In this document: positions 8,320 to 18,848 of the stretch, in pieces
Layout: every line of letters starts with the position of its first letter
Position numbering within the stretch: position 1 is the first letter of the stretch
NCBI RefSeq assembly: GCF_902388705.1
Contig: NZ_CABMQJ010000019.1
Coordinates: 1 to 39,575, forward strand
From: an uncultured Alistipes sp.
GTDB taxonomy: Bacteria; Bacteroidota; Bacteroidia; Bacteroidales; Rikenellaceae
Reading direction: 5' to 3'
DNA: 39,575 nt
Made by a program: the position numbers and the translations under genes
Notes under the pieces: generated by a model
Databases searched by the model: none
Told to the model about the DNA's origin: nothing
What the model saw: the letters and a program-made list of their open reading frames with translations, nothing else

Positions 8320-8976
8320 ATGACGAAGAAAAAGGATAGTTACATGCCGACCGTGGGCGAGGAGATCGCCAATACGGTCACGCACGGGGTGATGTCGCTG
8401 CTGGCCCTCGTGGCGCTCCCGTTCGCTGCCGTATGGGCCTATGTGCATGATCCCAATCCGGTTACGGCATCGGTTTCGGTGAGCATTTTCGTCATCTCGA
8501 TTTTCCTGATGTTCCTCGCCTCGACGCTCTACCACTCGATGAACCCGGCGTCGAAACACAAGGCCGTTTTCCATATCCTCGACCATATTTTCATCTATGT
8601 GGCCATCGCCGGAAGTTATACGCCCATCGCCCTGTCGGTCATCGGCGGCTGGCAGGGCATCTTCATCACCATCCTGCAGTGGGCGATGGTGCTGTTCGGA
8701 ATATTCTATAAGTCGCTGTCCCGGAACTCGATTCCGGCCATCAGCCTGACAATTTACCTCGTGATGGGGTGGACGATTGTCTTCTTTTTCCCGCTGTTCG
8801 TGAGGCAGGCTTCGACGCCGCTGCTGGTGTTGATTGCCGCGGGCGGCGTGCTCTACACGCTGGGAGCGTGGTTCTATGCCCGGCAGGGGTTTCGCTACCA
8901 CCACATGGTGTGGCACCTGTTGATCAACCTGGCGGTGGCGGCGCACTTCATTGGTATCGTGTTTTACCTCTATTAA
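8320..8976 (+). CDS. HlyIII/PAQR family membrane protein
   Basis: This 218-residue integral membrane protein has about seven hydrophobic segments and the family signature residues: Ser68-Thr-Leu-Tyr-His72 (STLYHS), His85 and Asp88-His89 (FHILDH), SYTPIAL near 99-105, and the C-terminal HHMVWH at 194-199. The conserved His/Asp/Ser set forms the metal site of PAQR-like proteins. The bacterial family is named haemolysin III, but haemolysis is not its established general role; links to membrane lipid or energy homeostasis are reported for relatives. It reads divergently from rsh and is followed after 10 nt by the PHP gene, so the two are probably cotranscribed. Confidence 0.93.
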   Translation: MTKKKDSYMPTVGEEIANTVTHGVMSLLALVALPFAAVWAYVHDPNPVTASVSVSIFVISIFLMFLASTLYHSMNPASKHKAVFHILDHIFIYVAIAGSYTPIALSVIGGWQGIFITILQWAMVLFGIFYKSLSRNSIPAISLTIYLVMGWTIVFFFPLFVRQASTPLLVLIAAGGVLYTLGAWFYARQGFRYHHMVWHLLINLAVAAHFIGIVFYLY

Positions 8977-8986
8977 CCGGGCGTGT

Positions 8987-9889
8987 ATGAGTAAGATGGA
9001 TTTGCACATCCATTCCGGATACAGCAGCGACGGGGAGTTCGGTGTCGACCGTATCGTCGCCCTGTGTGCGGCCCGGGAGCTGCGCGCCTTTTCCCTGACG
9101 GACCACAATTCGGTAAGGGGCGTGGGCCGGGCCGCGGATCTGGCCCGGCAGGCCGGTGTCGGGTTTGTCCCCGGAATCGAAATAGACTGTAATTTCCGGG
9201 GAACGGACATGCACCTGCTCGGGTATGGAATCGACTGGGAATCTGCGGACTTCAGCTGTCTGGAAGCGCAGGTAGCCGCGAAAATAACGGATTCTTTCGG
9301 CGGGATGGTCGACAACCTTCTGAAACTGGGGTTTGCGGTCGATGCGGACGCCGTGCTGGCCAGAGCCGGCGGCAAACTGCCGACCGGGGAGCTCATCGCC
9401 GAAGTGATGCTCTCGGAGGAAAAATACCATACGCCCCTGCTGGAACCCTATATGGCGGGCGGCAGCCGGAGCGATATGCCCTATATCAATTTCTACCTCG
9501 ATTACTTTGCGCAGGGGCGGCCTGCGTTCGTGCCCGTCGAATACATGGATTTCCGCGAAGCTGTCGAGTTGGTGCGGGACAACGGCGGAATTCCCGTCGT
9601 TGCGCATCCGGGGCTTAACTTCCGGGGCAGGGAGTCCGTCGCCGGGGAGTTGCTGGACGGCGGGGCTGCCGGCCTGGAGGTATTCAACAATTACCACGAC
9701 GCCGGACAGGCTGCGTATTTCGCGTCGCTGGTATTGCAAAAAAGTGCCGTAATGACCTGCGGAAGCGATTTCCACGGAAAGACCAAACCGTTGATCGCCA
9801 TCGGCCGGTTTCCCTCGGACAGCCGTTTCGAGGGCCTTTTAGCTGACTTTGTAAACGACGTAGACGTGATCGGCCGGAAGCGCGTATAG
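8987..9889 (+). CDS. PHP domain metal-dependent phosphoesterase
   Basis: This 300-residue PHP protein has the full metal-ligand pattern: Asp5-Leu-His7-Ile-His9, Asp14, Asp39-His40 (LTDHNS), Glu65, His76 (DMHLLGYG), then AHPGLNF and GSDFHGK toward the C-terminus. This resembles the YciV/RNase AM group that hydrolyses 3',5'-nucleotide bisphosphates or trims short RNA ends; the exact substrate is unknown. The frame is open from 8951, but the start at 8987 (MSKMDLHIHS) sits just after the HlyIII stop and puts the HxH motif at the usual N-terminal position. Its last 17 codons overlap the 3' end of the convergent methyltransferase gene. Confidence 0.9.
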   Translation: MSKMDLHIHSGYSSDGEFGVDRIVALCAARELRAFSLTDHNSVRGVGRAADLARQAGVGFVPGIEIDCNFRGTDMHLLGYGIDWESADFSCLEAQVAAKITDSFGGMVDNLLKLGFAVDADAVLARAGGKLPTGELIAEVMLSEEKYHTPLLEPYMAGGSRSDMPYINFYLDYFAQGRPAFVPVEYMDFREAVELVRDNGGIPVVAHPGLNFRGRESVAGELLDGGAAGLEVFNNYHDAGQAAYFASLVLQKSAVMTCGSDFHGKTKPLIAIGRFPSDSRFEGLLADFVNDVDVIGRKRV

Positions 9890-10615
9890 CCTGCGTTCGG
9901 CGTCGCTGAAACTTGCGGCGTAATCGATGTCGGCCGCGTCGAAACCCGCTTCGCGCAGGCGGTCGGCGTAGTCCGCGCCGTAGATGCGGCGGTGGTCGTA
10001 CTGCCCGAAGATGCGGGTGCGCTCGTCCGGGTCGGTAATCGTGTCGTCCTCGTAGGTGTGTTCGTAATCGGGCTCCACGGGCGAGAGCAGGATGCCCCAG
10101 CCGCCGGGACGCAGGATGCGGTACAGTTCGCGCAGCGCCTTGCGGTCGTCGGCGACGTGCTCCAGCAGGTGGTTGCAGAGGATGACGTCGACCGAATCGT
10201 CGGCCAGCGGAATTTGCTGCACGTCGAAATGCATGTCCGCCAGCGGACTTTCGAGGTCGGCGGTGACATACTGCCCCGGGTGGCCTGCGAAATGTGGTTT
10301 CAGGTGGCGCATGATGCAGACCTCGGGTGCGATGTGGAGCGTGCGGGGAAAAGAGGTCATGAGGTCGGTTTCCCGCGTGAGGTAAAGCCACAGTAGGCGG
10401 TGGCGCTCCAGCGACAGGCATTTGGGACACAGGGCGTTGGCACGGGAGTGTACGTATCCGTAGGGCAGGAACCGGCGGTATTTCGCACCGCAGACGGGGC
10501 ATTCGACACCCTTGCCGCGGTAGAAGAATCCCAGCACCGGCACGGCCCACCCGGCAGCGCGCTGCAGCACGGGCCGCGGCACGTGGTTAAGCATCCATTT
10601 AATCAGTTTTTTCAT
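9839..10615 (-). CDS. Class I SAM-dependent methyltransferase with N-terminal zinc-knuckle-like motif
   Basis: This 258-residue methyltransferase-11-type protein shows the SAM-binding Rossmann elements TLHIAPE, YVTADLES, the post-II motif DSVDVILCNHLLEHV and LRPGGWGILLSPV. An N-terminal pair of Cys-x-x-Cys motifs (Cys39/42 and Cys63/66, in ECPVCGAKY and LCPKCLSLE) probably binds zinc. The substrate cannot be deduced. It is the last gene of the run starting at xseA, 12 nt after the GNAT gene, and its end overlaps the PHP gene on the opposite strand by 51 nt. Confidence 0.88.
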   Translation of the reverse strand: MKKLIKWMLNHVPRPVLQRAAGWAVPVLGFFYRGKGVECPVCGAKYRRFLPYGYVHSRANALCPKCLSLERHRLLWLYLTRETDLMTSFPRTLHIAPEVCIMRHLKPHFAGHPGQYVTADLESPLADMHFDVQQIPLADDSVDVILCNHLLEHVADDRKALRELYRILRPGGWGILLSPVEPDYEHTYEDDTITDPDERTRIFGQYDHRRIYGADYADRLREAGFDAADIDYAASFSDAERRLYALPADHVYVVYKVS

Positions 10616-10627
10616 TCCATGCGTGTT

Positions 10628-11185
10628 TTATTCGCGCCAGTGCTCGGGGCGGAACAGGGTGTCGGCGCACAGGATTCTGCCTTTCGGCACCCGGGTTCCC
10701 TGCACGGACAAAGCCTGTACCATCCAGCACTCCGCAAATTCATCCGGTATGGGATACGGCGCCTGGAATCCCTGTTTCCCGGCGTCGGGAACGAAGCCGT
10801 GGCGCGGGTAGTATTCTTTGTGGCCCAGTACGAAAACGAGTTCGGTGCCCCGTTCCCGCAGCAGTTGCAGCCCCTTTGCAATCAGCAGTCCACCGATGCC
10901 CTGCCGCTGGTACGGGGGAACGACGGCGAGCGGGGCGAGGATGTGCAGCATCGGCTGCGGCTCCCCGGCGTTTTCGACGCGGCACCGGGTGAACAGGATG
11001 TGTCCGACCGCTTCCGTGCCGCGGAATGCCAGCAGCGAAACGACCGGTTCGGCACTCGGATCGCAGAGGAGCGCGGCGGTCAGCTCCGCCTCCTTGTCGT
11101 AACCGAATCCCGCCCGCTGGACTTCGAAGACCGTGCCGGAGTCGGCCGGGGTCGTTTCCCGGATGGTGATTTCTCCCGGCGTCAT
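10628..11185 (-). CDS. GNAT N-acetyltransferase (YhbS-like)
   Basis: This 185-residue single-domain GNAT has the acetyl-CoA loop Gln93-Arg-Gln-Gly96-Ile-Gly98 (PPYQRQGIGGLLI) and the later motif GHKEYYPRHGF (121-131), characteristic of YhbS-type acetyltransferases. The acceptor is unknown. Its ATG overlaps the xseB stop by 4 nt, so translation is probably coupled with exonuclease VII. It is unrelated in detail to the arginine-cluster GNAT and lacks that protein's cysteine-rich tail. Confidence 0.88.
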   Translation of the reverse strand: MTPGEITIRETTPADSGTVFEVQRAGFGYDKEAELTAALLCDPSAEPVVSLLAFRGTEAVGHILFTRCRVENAGEPQPMLHILAPLAVVPPYQRQGIGGLLIAKGLQLLRERGTELVFVLGHKEYYPRHGFVPDAGKQGFQAPYPIPDEFAECWMVQALSVQGTRVPKGRILCADTLFRPEHWRE

Positions 11186-11373
11186 GATTCCAGGATTTTC
11201 GATACCTCCTCCTCGGCTTTGCGCAGGCGCGTTTTACAGCCTGCAATCAGCTCGGTGGCGCGTTTCACCTCGGCAGCCAGGCTGTCCACGTCCATCTCTT
11301 CGCTGCGGAAGCGGGCGAGGATTTTTTCGATTTCGGCCATGGCCTCGGCATATGTCAACTCTTTTTTTGCCAT
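11182..11373 (-). CDS. xseB: Exodeoxyribonuclease VII small subunit
   Basis: This 63-residue protein begins MAKKELTYAEAMAEIEKIL and forms a helical hairpin (YAEAMAEIEKILARF; EVKRATELIAGCKTRLRKAEEEVSKIL), the pattern of XseB, several copies of which wrap the large subunit. The start at 11373 was chosen because longer in-frame extensions run inside xseA. It overlaps the end of xseA by 19 nt and the downstream GNAT start by 4 nt. The length is slightly below the usual 70-80 residues. Confidence 0.93.
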   Translation of the reverse strand: MAKKELTYAEAMAEIEKILARFRSEEMDVDSLAAEVKRATELIAGCKTRLRKAEEEVSKILES

Positions 11374-12614
11374 ATCTTTATCTCTTTTGCTGTTGCATTT
11401 ATCGCACCGTCCGCGACCTGGATTTCGAGCGTGTCGCCCTGCCGGACATTCCCTGCCGACATCACGGCTTTGCCGCGGGTGCGGACAACGGCGAAGCCCA
11501 ACCGGAGAATGCGCTCCGGGGAGCGTCCGGCGACCAGTTCCGCCGCATTGCCGAGCCGTGTCGACTGCCGGGCGAGGAAATCCCGCACCAGATGCGGCAG
11601 CGTTTCGGCCAGGTGTTCCGTGTGCAGCCTCTGGCGGGTGAGCAGTTCGTTGCAGGACTGCCTGATTTCGCCTGCAAGCCGCTGCAAATGCATTTCGGAG
11701 GCGTGCATGGCGTTTTTTGTCGCGTCGTGCAGCTGCAGGGCCGCGTAATCGAGCCAGCCGTCCGCCTGCGCCATCCGATCCACGAGCCATCCGGCGACGG
11801 CGGTCGGGGTCTTGAGCGCCGTGTGGGCCACCATATCCGCCACGCTGGTATCCTTGTCGTGCCCGATCCCCGTGAGCACCGGCAGCGGGAACTGCGCCAC
11901 ATGGGTGCAGATCCGGTAGGCGTTGAAGCAGTTCAAATCGCTGGCCGAACCGCCGCCGCGGATGATGACCACGGCGTCGAACTCCTCCGCGCGTTCCGCA
12001 ACGGCGCAGAGTGCCGCGACGATCGACTCTTCGGCTGCGGCGCCCTGCATGAATGCGTCGAAGAGCGTGAGGCGGAAGCGGTAGGGGCTTTTGCCGATTT
12101 CCTTGCAGAAATCCTGGTACCCTGCGGCATTGGCGCTCGATACGACTGCCACACGCTGTACGACCGTCGGCATGGGCACTTCGCGGTTCATGTCCCAGAC
12201 GCCCTCCTGTTGGAGCTGGGCGATGGTCTGCTGCCGCTGCCGCTCCATGTCGCCCAGCGTGTAGGCCGGGTCGATGTCGGTAACCTGGAGCGAGAAGCCG
12301 TAGAGTTCGTGGTAGGTGACGGCGACCTTCGCGAGGATTTTGATTCCCGCAGCGAGCCGCTGTCCGGTTTCGGCTTCGAAATAGGCCGCGATGCGGGGAT
12401 AGGCCGAGCGCCAGATGACGGCGCGCGACTGTGCCTGCGGCACGCCGTTGTCGCCGCCTTTTTCGACCAGTTCCAGATAGCAGTGCCCCGAATAGTTGAC
12501 TTTGATTTCCGCGATTTCGGCGCTCACCCACACGGGCAGCGCAAAACGCTCGTGGAGGGTTTCCTTCACGAGCCGCTGTAATTCCGAAAGGGTGATATGG
12601 GCGTGTGCCTGCAT
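11355..12614 (-). CDS. xseA: Exodeoxyribonuclease VII large subunit
   Basis: This 419-residue protein has an N-terminal OB-fold (VSAEIAEIKVNYSGHCYLEL), the catalytic core with VVQRVAVVSSANAAGYQDF and VVIIRGGGSASDLN, the segment PVLTGIGHDKDTSVADMVAH, and a long coiled-coil before the C-terminal ILRLGFAVVRTRGKAV motif. It degrades single-stranded DNA from both ends with XseB. Length and order of motifs are normal. It starts 4 nt after the stop of the TonB/plug-like gene, so it may be read from that gene's promoter. Confidence 0.95.
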   Translation of the reverse strand: MQAHAHITLSELQRLVKETLHERFALPVWVSAEIAEIKVNYSGHCYLELVEKGGDNGVPQAQSRAVIWRSAYPRIAAYFEAETGQRLAAGIKILAKVAVTYHELYGFSLQVTDIDPAYTLGDMERQRQQTIAQLQQEGVWDMNREVPMPTVVQRVAVVSSANAAGYQDFCKEIGKSPYRFRLTLFDAFMQGAAAEESIVAALCAVAERAEEFDAVVIIRGGGSASDLNCFNAYRICTHVAQFPLPVLTGIGHDKDTSVADMVAHTALKTPTAVAGWLVDRMAQADGWLDYAALQLHDATKNAMHASEMHLQRLAGEIRQSCNELLTRQRLHTEHLAETLPHLVRDFLARQSTRLGNAAELVAGRSPERILRLGFAVVRTRGKAVMSAGNVRQGDTLEIQVADGAINATAKEIKIWQKKS

Positions 12615-12618
12615 GTTG

Positions 12619-13158
12619 TCAGCGCCAGACCAGTTCTACGGGCCGGGGCATTCGTTTGCCGGTGGGAAGCTGGATGTGCAGCACCCCGTCGCTTTCGATG
12701 GGGGTGCCGTCCTTGTGTGCCGGGCGCCAGCGCGGGGCTTCGGCCACGGCTTTCAGCACCCGCCGCTTGAGGCGGTTGTCGGTGGATTCGAGCTCCTGTG
12801 TGACGACCGCATTCCCCTCGGGGGTCACGGTGTAGCGCAGGACGATGCGGGCCGCAGGTTCGTCGTCGTCCCATTTGACCTGCCGGGCGATATAGTCGTT
12901 GAACGTGGTGTCGCCCATGAACACGGCGGGTTCGTCGTACCGGAGCGTGATGAGGATTACGCCGTGTGAGGCTTTTTCGCCGTAGCAGGCGATGGTTTCC
13001 TCGTCTGCCGGCAGCGATTCGACGTTGTCGATGTCCTCGGGCGGAATCGAGGCGATCTCCTCGGTTTCGACGCCGTTGACGATATACAAAGGTTTCTGCG
13101 CCGCGGCGGTAAGGGCCGTGGCGAGAAGTGCCGAGATCAACAGGATGTATCTTTTCAT
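12619..13158 (-). CDS. Secreted TonB-receptor-plug-like / TonB C-terminal-like protein
   Basis: This 179-residue protein has a signal peptide (MKRYILLISALLATALTAAA, cleavage about residue 20), then a segment at 22-71 resembling the plug end of SusC-type receptors (PLYIVNGVE ... PPEDIDNVESLP ... ACYGEKASHGVILIT), and at about 84-165 a TonB-C-like domain (RIVLRYTVTPEGNAV ... RVLKAVAEAPRWRPAHKDG ... LHIQLP). There is no membrane anchor or proline-rich spacer, so it cannot be a normal TonB. The frame is open from 13269, but the chosen start gives the signal peptide and lies 70 nt after a promoter. Similar plug-like repeats occur in Bacteroidota BlaR1-type M56 proteins (family knowledge). Function unknown. 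Confidence 0.75.
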   Translation of the reverse strand: MKRYILLISALLATALTAAAQKPLYIVNGVETEEIASIPPEDIDNVESLPADEETIACYGEKASHGVILITLRYDEPAVFMGDTTFNDYIARQVKWDDDEPAARIVLRYTVTPEGNAVVTQELESTDNRLKRRVLKAVAEAPRWRPAHKDGTPIESDGVLHIQLPTGKRMPRPVELVWR

Positions 13159-13227
13159 GCGGTGCTTTTTCCCGATAACGCGCCGCGCAGGGTAAATATT
13201 GCCTGCGGAGTGCTCGACCGGGTGTTG

Positions 13228-13259
13228 CGAAGATAACGGTTTTAGGGCGGAATGCCAAA
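13228..13259 (-). promoter_or_regulatory. Bacteroidota promoter for the TonB/plug-like gene and xseAB
   Basis: On the minus strand TTTG (13256-13259) is followed after 20 nt by TATCTTCG (13228-13235), one mismatch from TAnnTTTG with ideal spacing. The gene's ATG is about 70 nt downstream. Confidence 0.6.
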
Positions 13260-13301
13260 TTTTTTCCACCGGGATATTCGGCCCGTGCCGCGGGCGGCCT
13301 G

Positions 13302-13324
13302 GGTTGTCCGTAGCCCGGATAACC
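13302..13324. repeat. Inverted repeat between the MGMT-type gene and the TonB/plug-like gene
   Basis: GGTTGTCCG and CGGATAACC form a 9-bp stem (one G-U pair on the plus strand, one mismatch on the minus strand) around a 5-nt loop. A second short repeat (CGGGC/GCCCG family) lies nearby at about 13280-13296. There is no T-run after either on the minus strand, so a terminator for the upstream minus-strand gene is possible but unproven. Confidence 0.35.
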
Positions 13325-13348
13325 TGTTCGGCGTGCCGATCCCGGCGG

Positions 13349-13651
13349 TTAGCGGAGCTCTTCCCACCCGCAGCGGGCCAGGTCGGCGCAGCCGTTGGCC
13401 TTGAAGCGGACGCCCTCGGATTCGAGCAGTTCCCGCTGCTGCGTCCAGCCCGGGACGGTGCGCCCGGCGCTGTTCACGACCCGGTGGCAGGGAAGTCCCG
13501 CCGGGGCGCAGGCCATTGCGCGTCCTACGCGCCGTGCATGGTCGGGCATGCCGACGAGGCGGGCGATTTGTTTGTAGCTGACGATGCGGCCTGCGGGGAT
13601 TTGCGCCACGACGGCGTAAACCTCTTCGTCGAAGTTTTCCGGCATGCGCAT
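13349..13651 (-). CDS. Short MGMT / alkyltransferase-like DNA-binding protein
   Basis: This 100-residue protein consists only of the DNA-binding domain of O6-alkylguanine-DNA alkyltransferases: VYAVVAQIPAGRIVSYKQIA, then GRAMACAP and PCHRVVNSAGR. The acceptor Cys55 is kept, whereas alkyltransferase-like (ATL) proteins have Trp there; but the Gly-Tyr-x-Gly-Gly stretch that normally follows is replaced by VPGWTQQRELLESEGV, as in ATLs. It could be a minimal methyltransferase or a lesion-flagging protein. It lies 19 nt downstream of prfA. A second in-frame Met (residue 3) is an alternative start. Confidence 0.85.
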   Translation of the reverse strand: MRMPENFDEEVYAVVAQIPAGRIVSYKQIARLVGMPDHARRVGRAMACAPAGLPCHRVVNSAGRTVPGWTQQRELLESEGVRFKANGCADLARCGWEELR

Positions 13652-13670
13652 GGCTGGCCTGTCCGGGAAA

Positions 13671-14756
13671 TTAAAGTTCGCTCTCTTTCAGGCGCTCGGC
13701 GTTCTCCGCCACGATCAGGTGGTCGATTACGTCCTGGATGTCGCCGTCCATAAAGGCCGAGAGGTTATAGACCGTGTAGTTGATGCGGTGGTCGGTGATG
13801 CGGCCCTGCGGGTAGTTGTAGGTGCGGATTTTGGCCGAGCGGTCGCCCGTCGAAACCATCGTTTTGCGCTTCGAGGCGATTTCGTCGAGGTACTTCGAGT
13901 ATTCGAGGTTGAAGACGCGGGTGCGCAGCTCCTCGAACGCCTTGTCGAAGTTCTTCAGCTGCGATTTCTGGTCCTGGCACTGCACGACGATACCCGTCGG
14001 GATATGCGTCAGGCGGATGGCCGAATAGGTCGTGTTGACCGACTGTCCGCCGGGGCCCGAGGCGCAGAAAATATCCTTGCGGATGTCGTTCATCGAGATT
14101 TCGACGTCGAACTCCTCGGCTTCGGGCAGCACGGCAACCGAAGCGGCCGAGGTGTGGACGCGGCCCTGTGTTTCGGTCTGGGGCACACGCTGTACGCGGT
14201 GCACGCCCGATTCGTATTTGAGCGTGCCGTAGACGTTCTGGCCCGTGACTTTGAGGACGACCTCCTTGTAGCCGCCTGCGGCGCCGTCCGAGAACGAGGT
14301 CAGCTCGTAGCGCCAGCCTTTCGACTCGATGTATTTGGTGTACATGCGCAGCAGGTCGCCGGCGAAAATCGCCGCTTCGTCGCCGCCCGTTCCGCCGCGG
14401 ATTTCCATGATGGCGTTCTTCGAATCCTGCGGGTCTTTGGGGATGAGCAGCAGTTTGATTTGCTCCTCCATCTGCTCGATGGCCGGTTCGAGTTCGGTGA
14501 TTTCGCCGCGGGCCATCTCGCGCATCTCCTCGTCCTTGTCGTTGGAGAGGATGTCCTTGGCTTCGGCGAGGTTGGCCAGGGCCGTGCGGTAACGCTCCGA
14601 GGTTTCGATAATCGGCTCCAACTCCTTGAACTCCTTGTTGAGTTGTACGAACTGTTTGACGTCGGCGATGACTTCGGGGTCGGTGAGCTTCTGCCCGGTC
14701 TCTTCGTATTTGAGTTTCAGGCCGTCGAGGCGGCTTAAAATACTGTTGTCTGCCAT
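13671..14756 (-). CDS. prfA: Peptide chain release factor 1
   Basis: This 361-residue class I release factor has the GGQ motif at 236-238 (SGPGGQSVNTT), which triggers peptidyl-tRNA hydrolysis, and the stop-codon reading tripeptide Pro192-Gln-Thr194 (RVPQTETQGR), the PxT form of RF1 (UAA/UAG) as opposed to the SPF form of RF2. The frame is open to 14876, but the chosen start MADNSILSRLDGL matches family N-termini and lies 20 nt after a strong -7 element. The short MGMT-type gene follows 19 nt downstream and may be cotranscribed. Confidence 0.97.
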   Translation of the reverse strand: MADNSILSRLDGLKLKYEETGQKLTDPEVIADVKQFVQLNKEFKELEPIIETSERYRTALANLAEAKDILSNDKDEEMREMARGEITELEPAIEQMEEQIKLLLIPKDPQDSKNAIMEIRGGTGGDEAAIFAGDLLRMYTKYIESKGWRYELTSFSDGAAGGYKEVVLKVTGQNVYGTLKYESGVHRVQRVPQTETQGRVHTSAASVAVLPEAEEFDVEISMNDIRKDIFCASGPGGQSVNTTYSAIRLTHIPTGIVVQCQDQKSQLKNFDKAFEELRTRVFNLEYSKYLDEIASKRKTMVSTGDRSAKIRTYNYPQGRITDHRINYTVYNLSAFMDGDIQDVIDHLIVAENAERLKESEL

Positions 14757-14775
14757 AAATGTTTTATTTTGACTG

Positions 14776-14806
14776 CAAAGATACGCAATAATCGGAAAAC
14801 GGCAAT
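14776..14806 (-). promoter_or_regulatory. Bacteroidota promoter for prfA
   Basis: The minus strand shows ATTG (14803-14806), 19 nt, then TATCTTTG (14776-14783), a perfect -7. The prfA ATG is 20 nt downstream of the -7 element, leaving a very short leader. The rest of 14757-14974 holds short inverted repeats (for example CCGGC/GCCGG at 14930-14944) but no gene. Confidence 0.65.
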
Positions 14807-14974
14807 GCGCCGTCGGAAAAAACGGGGGAAAGGGCCGCCCACGCAGAACGTCCCTTTGCCGGGTCTGTTTTTGCACTTAATCCGTCAGTCGGAGCGGGGG
14901 CTCGCGTTCGGGCATCGCTCCGGCAGGTGCCGGCTGCAAGCCGGAACAGGGCTCCCGTCACCGGGGCGGAGCCG

Positions 14975-15853
14975 TTATTTCCTGTTGATTTCCTCCAGCC
15001 AGTCCAGGGCGGCCTGCTGCCACTGCTCCCGGTACTTGAAGCCGTCGAGGATGCCCCAGCCGTGTCCGCCCGTGGGGTAGATGTGCATCGAGGCTTTCAC
15101 GCCGTTCTCCTTGAGGGCATTGTAATAGCGTATGCTGCTGACGGGCGGTACGACCTTGTCGTCGTCCGAAAGCAGCAGCAGTGTGGGCGGGGTCTGGGCC
15201 GTCACGCGGTTCTGGAGCGAATACCGGGCGTCGGTTTCCGCATTGCGCCTGTCGCCCAGCAGGGCGTTGAACGACGGTTCGTTCGTCTTGCCTTTCTCTG
15301 CGGTGATGACCGGGTAAAAAAGGATGGCGAACGCCGGCTTGGTTTCGGCCAGTGTCGAGGCCGAGGCGGCGAGGTGTCCGCCGGCCGAGCTGCCTACGAT
15401 GCCGACCTTGTCGGCCGTAAATCCCGTGGCGCCCGCCTCGAGGCCCATCATGATGCGCAATGCCTGCTCGGCGTCCTCCAGCGGTACTTCGGGATGGCCG
15501 TTGGGCATGCGGTATTTGAGCACGGCGGCCGTAATGCCGTTGGCGGCGAACCACTGGGCCATTTCATACCCTTCGTAGTCGATGCACAGTTTCATGTAGC
15601 CTCCTCCGGGACAGATTACGACCGCCTGTCCCGTCGCTTTTGCCGGATCGGCCGGGAAGATGTAGAGCGCCGCTTCCGATACGTCGTAGAGGCGGTTCGG
15701 TTGGGGTTCCCGCTGGGGCGTGTCGATGCCGTTGTCGTGGGGCGCGGTTGCGTTGTCCCAGATTTTCAGCGTATACGCCTGTCCGTAGTCTTGTGCCGTT
15801 GCAATGCCTGTCATAATCAGGAGTGCCGTAAAAAGTCCGATGGTTCGTTTCAT
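14975..15853 (-). CDS. Secreted alpha/beta hydrolase (acetylxylan-esterase-like)
   Basis: This 292-residue protein has a signal peptide (MKRTIGLFTALLIMTGIATA, then Gln21). The alpha/beta-hydrolase features are the oxyanion region CPGGGYMKL (81-89), nucleophile Ser156 in GSSAGGH, a probable acid in LLSDDDKVVPP (Asp231/232) and catalytic His264 in TGGHGWG. The HGG-like CPGGGY and GSSAGG pattern is that of Bacteroidota BD-FAE/acetylxylan-esterase-type lipases that remove acetyl groups from plant glycans; the actual substrate is not shown. It stands alone between leuS and prfA without polysaccharide utilisation genes. Confidence 0.85.
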   Translation of the reverse strand: MKRTIGLFTALLIMTGIATAQDYGQAYTLKIWDNATAPHDNGIDTPQREPQPNRLYDVSEAALYIFPADPAKATGQAVVICPGGGYMKLCIDYEGYEMAQWFAANGITAAVLKYRMPNGHPEVPLEDAEQALRIMMGLEAGATGFTADKVGIVGSSAGGHLAASASTLAETKPAFAILFYPVITAEKGKTNEPSFNALLGDRRNAETDARYSLQNRVTAQTPPTLLLLSDDDKVVPPVSSIRYYNALKENGVKASMHIYPTGGHGWGILDGFKYREQWQQAALDWLEEINRK

Positions 15854-15938
15854 GGTTGCCGTATTTTGTTCCCGCCGGGGCGGGGAGGGTCTGGTTATCA
15901 GCAGGCGGCCGATCGCCGGGTTTGTCGCCGGCGGGGCG

Positions 15939-18695
<2,757 letters not shown>

Positions 18696-18726
18696 ATCTT
18701 GTTTGCGTTTGTTGCGGATTTTCCTG

Positions 18727-18734
18727 CAAAAATA
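18727..18734 (-). promoter_or_regulatory. Bacteroidota -7 element for leuS
   Basis: The minus strand reads TATTTTTG, matching TAnnTTTG, 31 nt upstream of the leuS ATG in an A/T-rich stretch. No clear TTTG is seen at the -33 distance. Confidence 0.5.
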
Positions 18735-18784
18735 GCAAAAGTTTCTTGTTTTATCGTTTTTTGGTTTGCAGAATGGCATTAAAA

Positions 18785-18815
18785 AGCGGGACACGGCCGG
18801 AAAAGCCGTGTCCCG
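18785..18815 (-). terminator. Rho-independent terminator after the repeat lipoprotein gene
   Basis: CGGGACACGGC (18787-18797) and GCCGTGTCCCG (18805-18815) form a perfect 11-bp stem with a 7-nt loop. On the minus strand it is followed by CTTTTTAATG, a short T-run. It lies 33 nt after the lipoprotein stop and upstream of the leuS promoter, separating the two genes. Confidence 0.85.
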
Positions 18816-18848
18816 TCATGGGGTTGCCGTACAAAACTGCGGAGCGCG

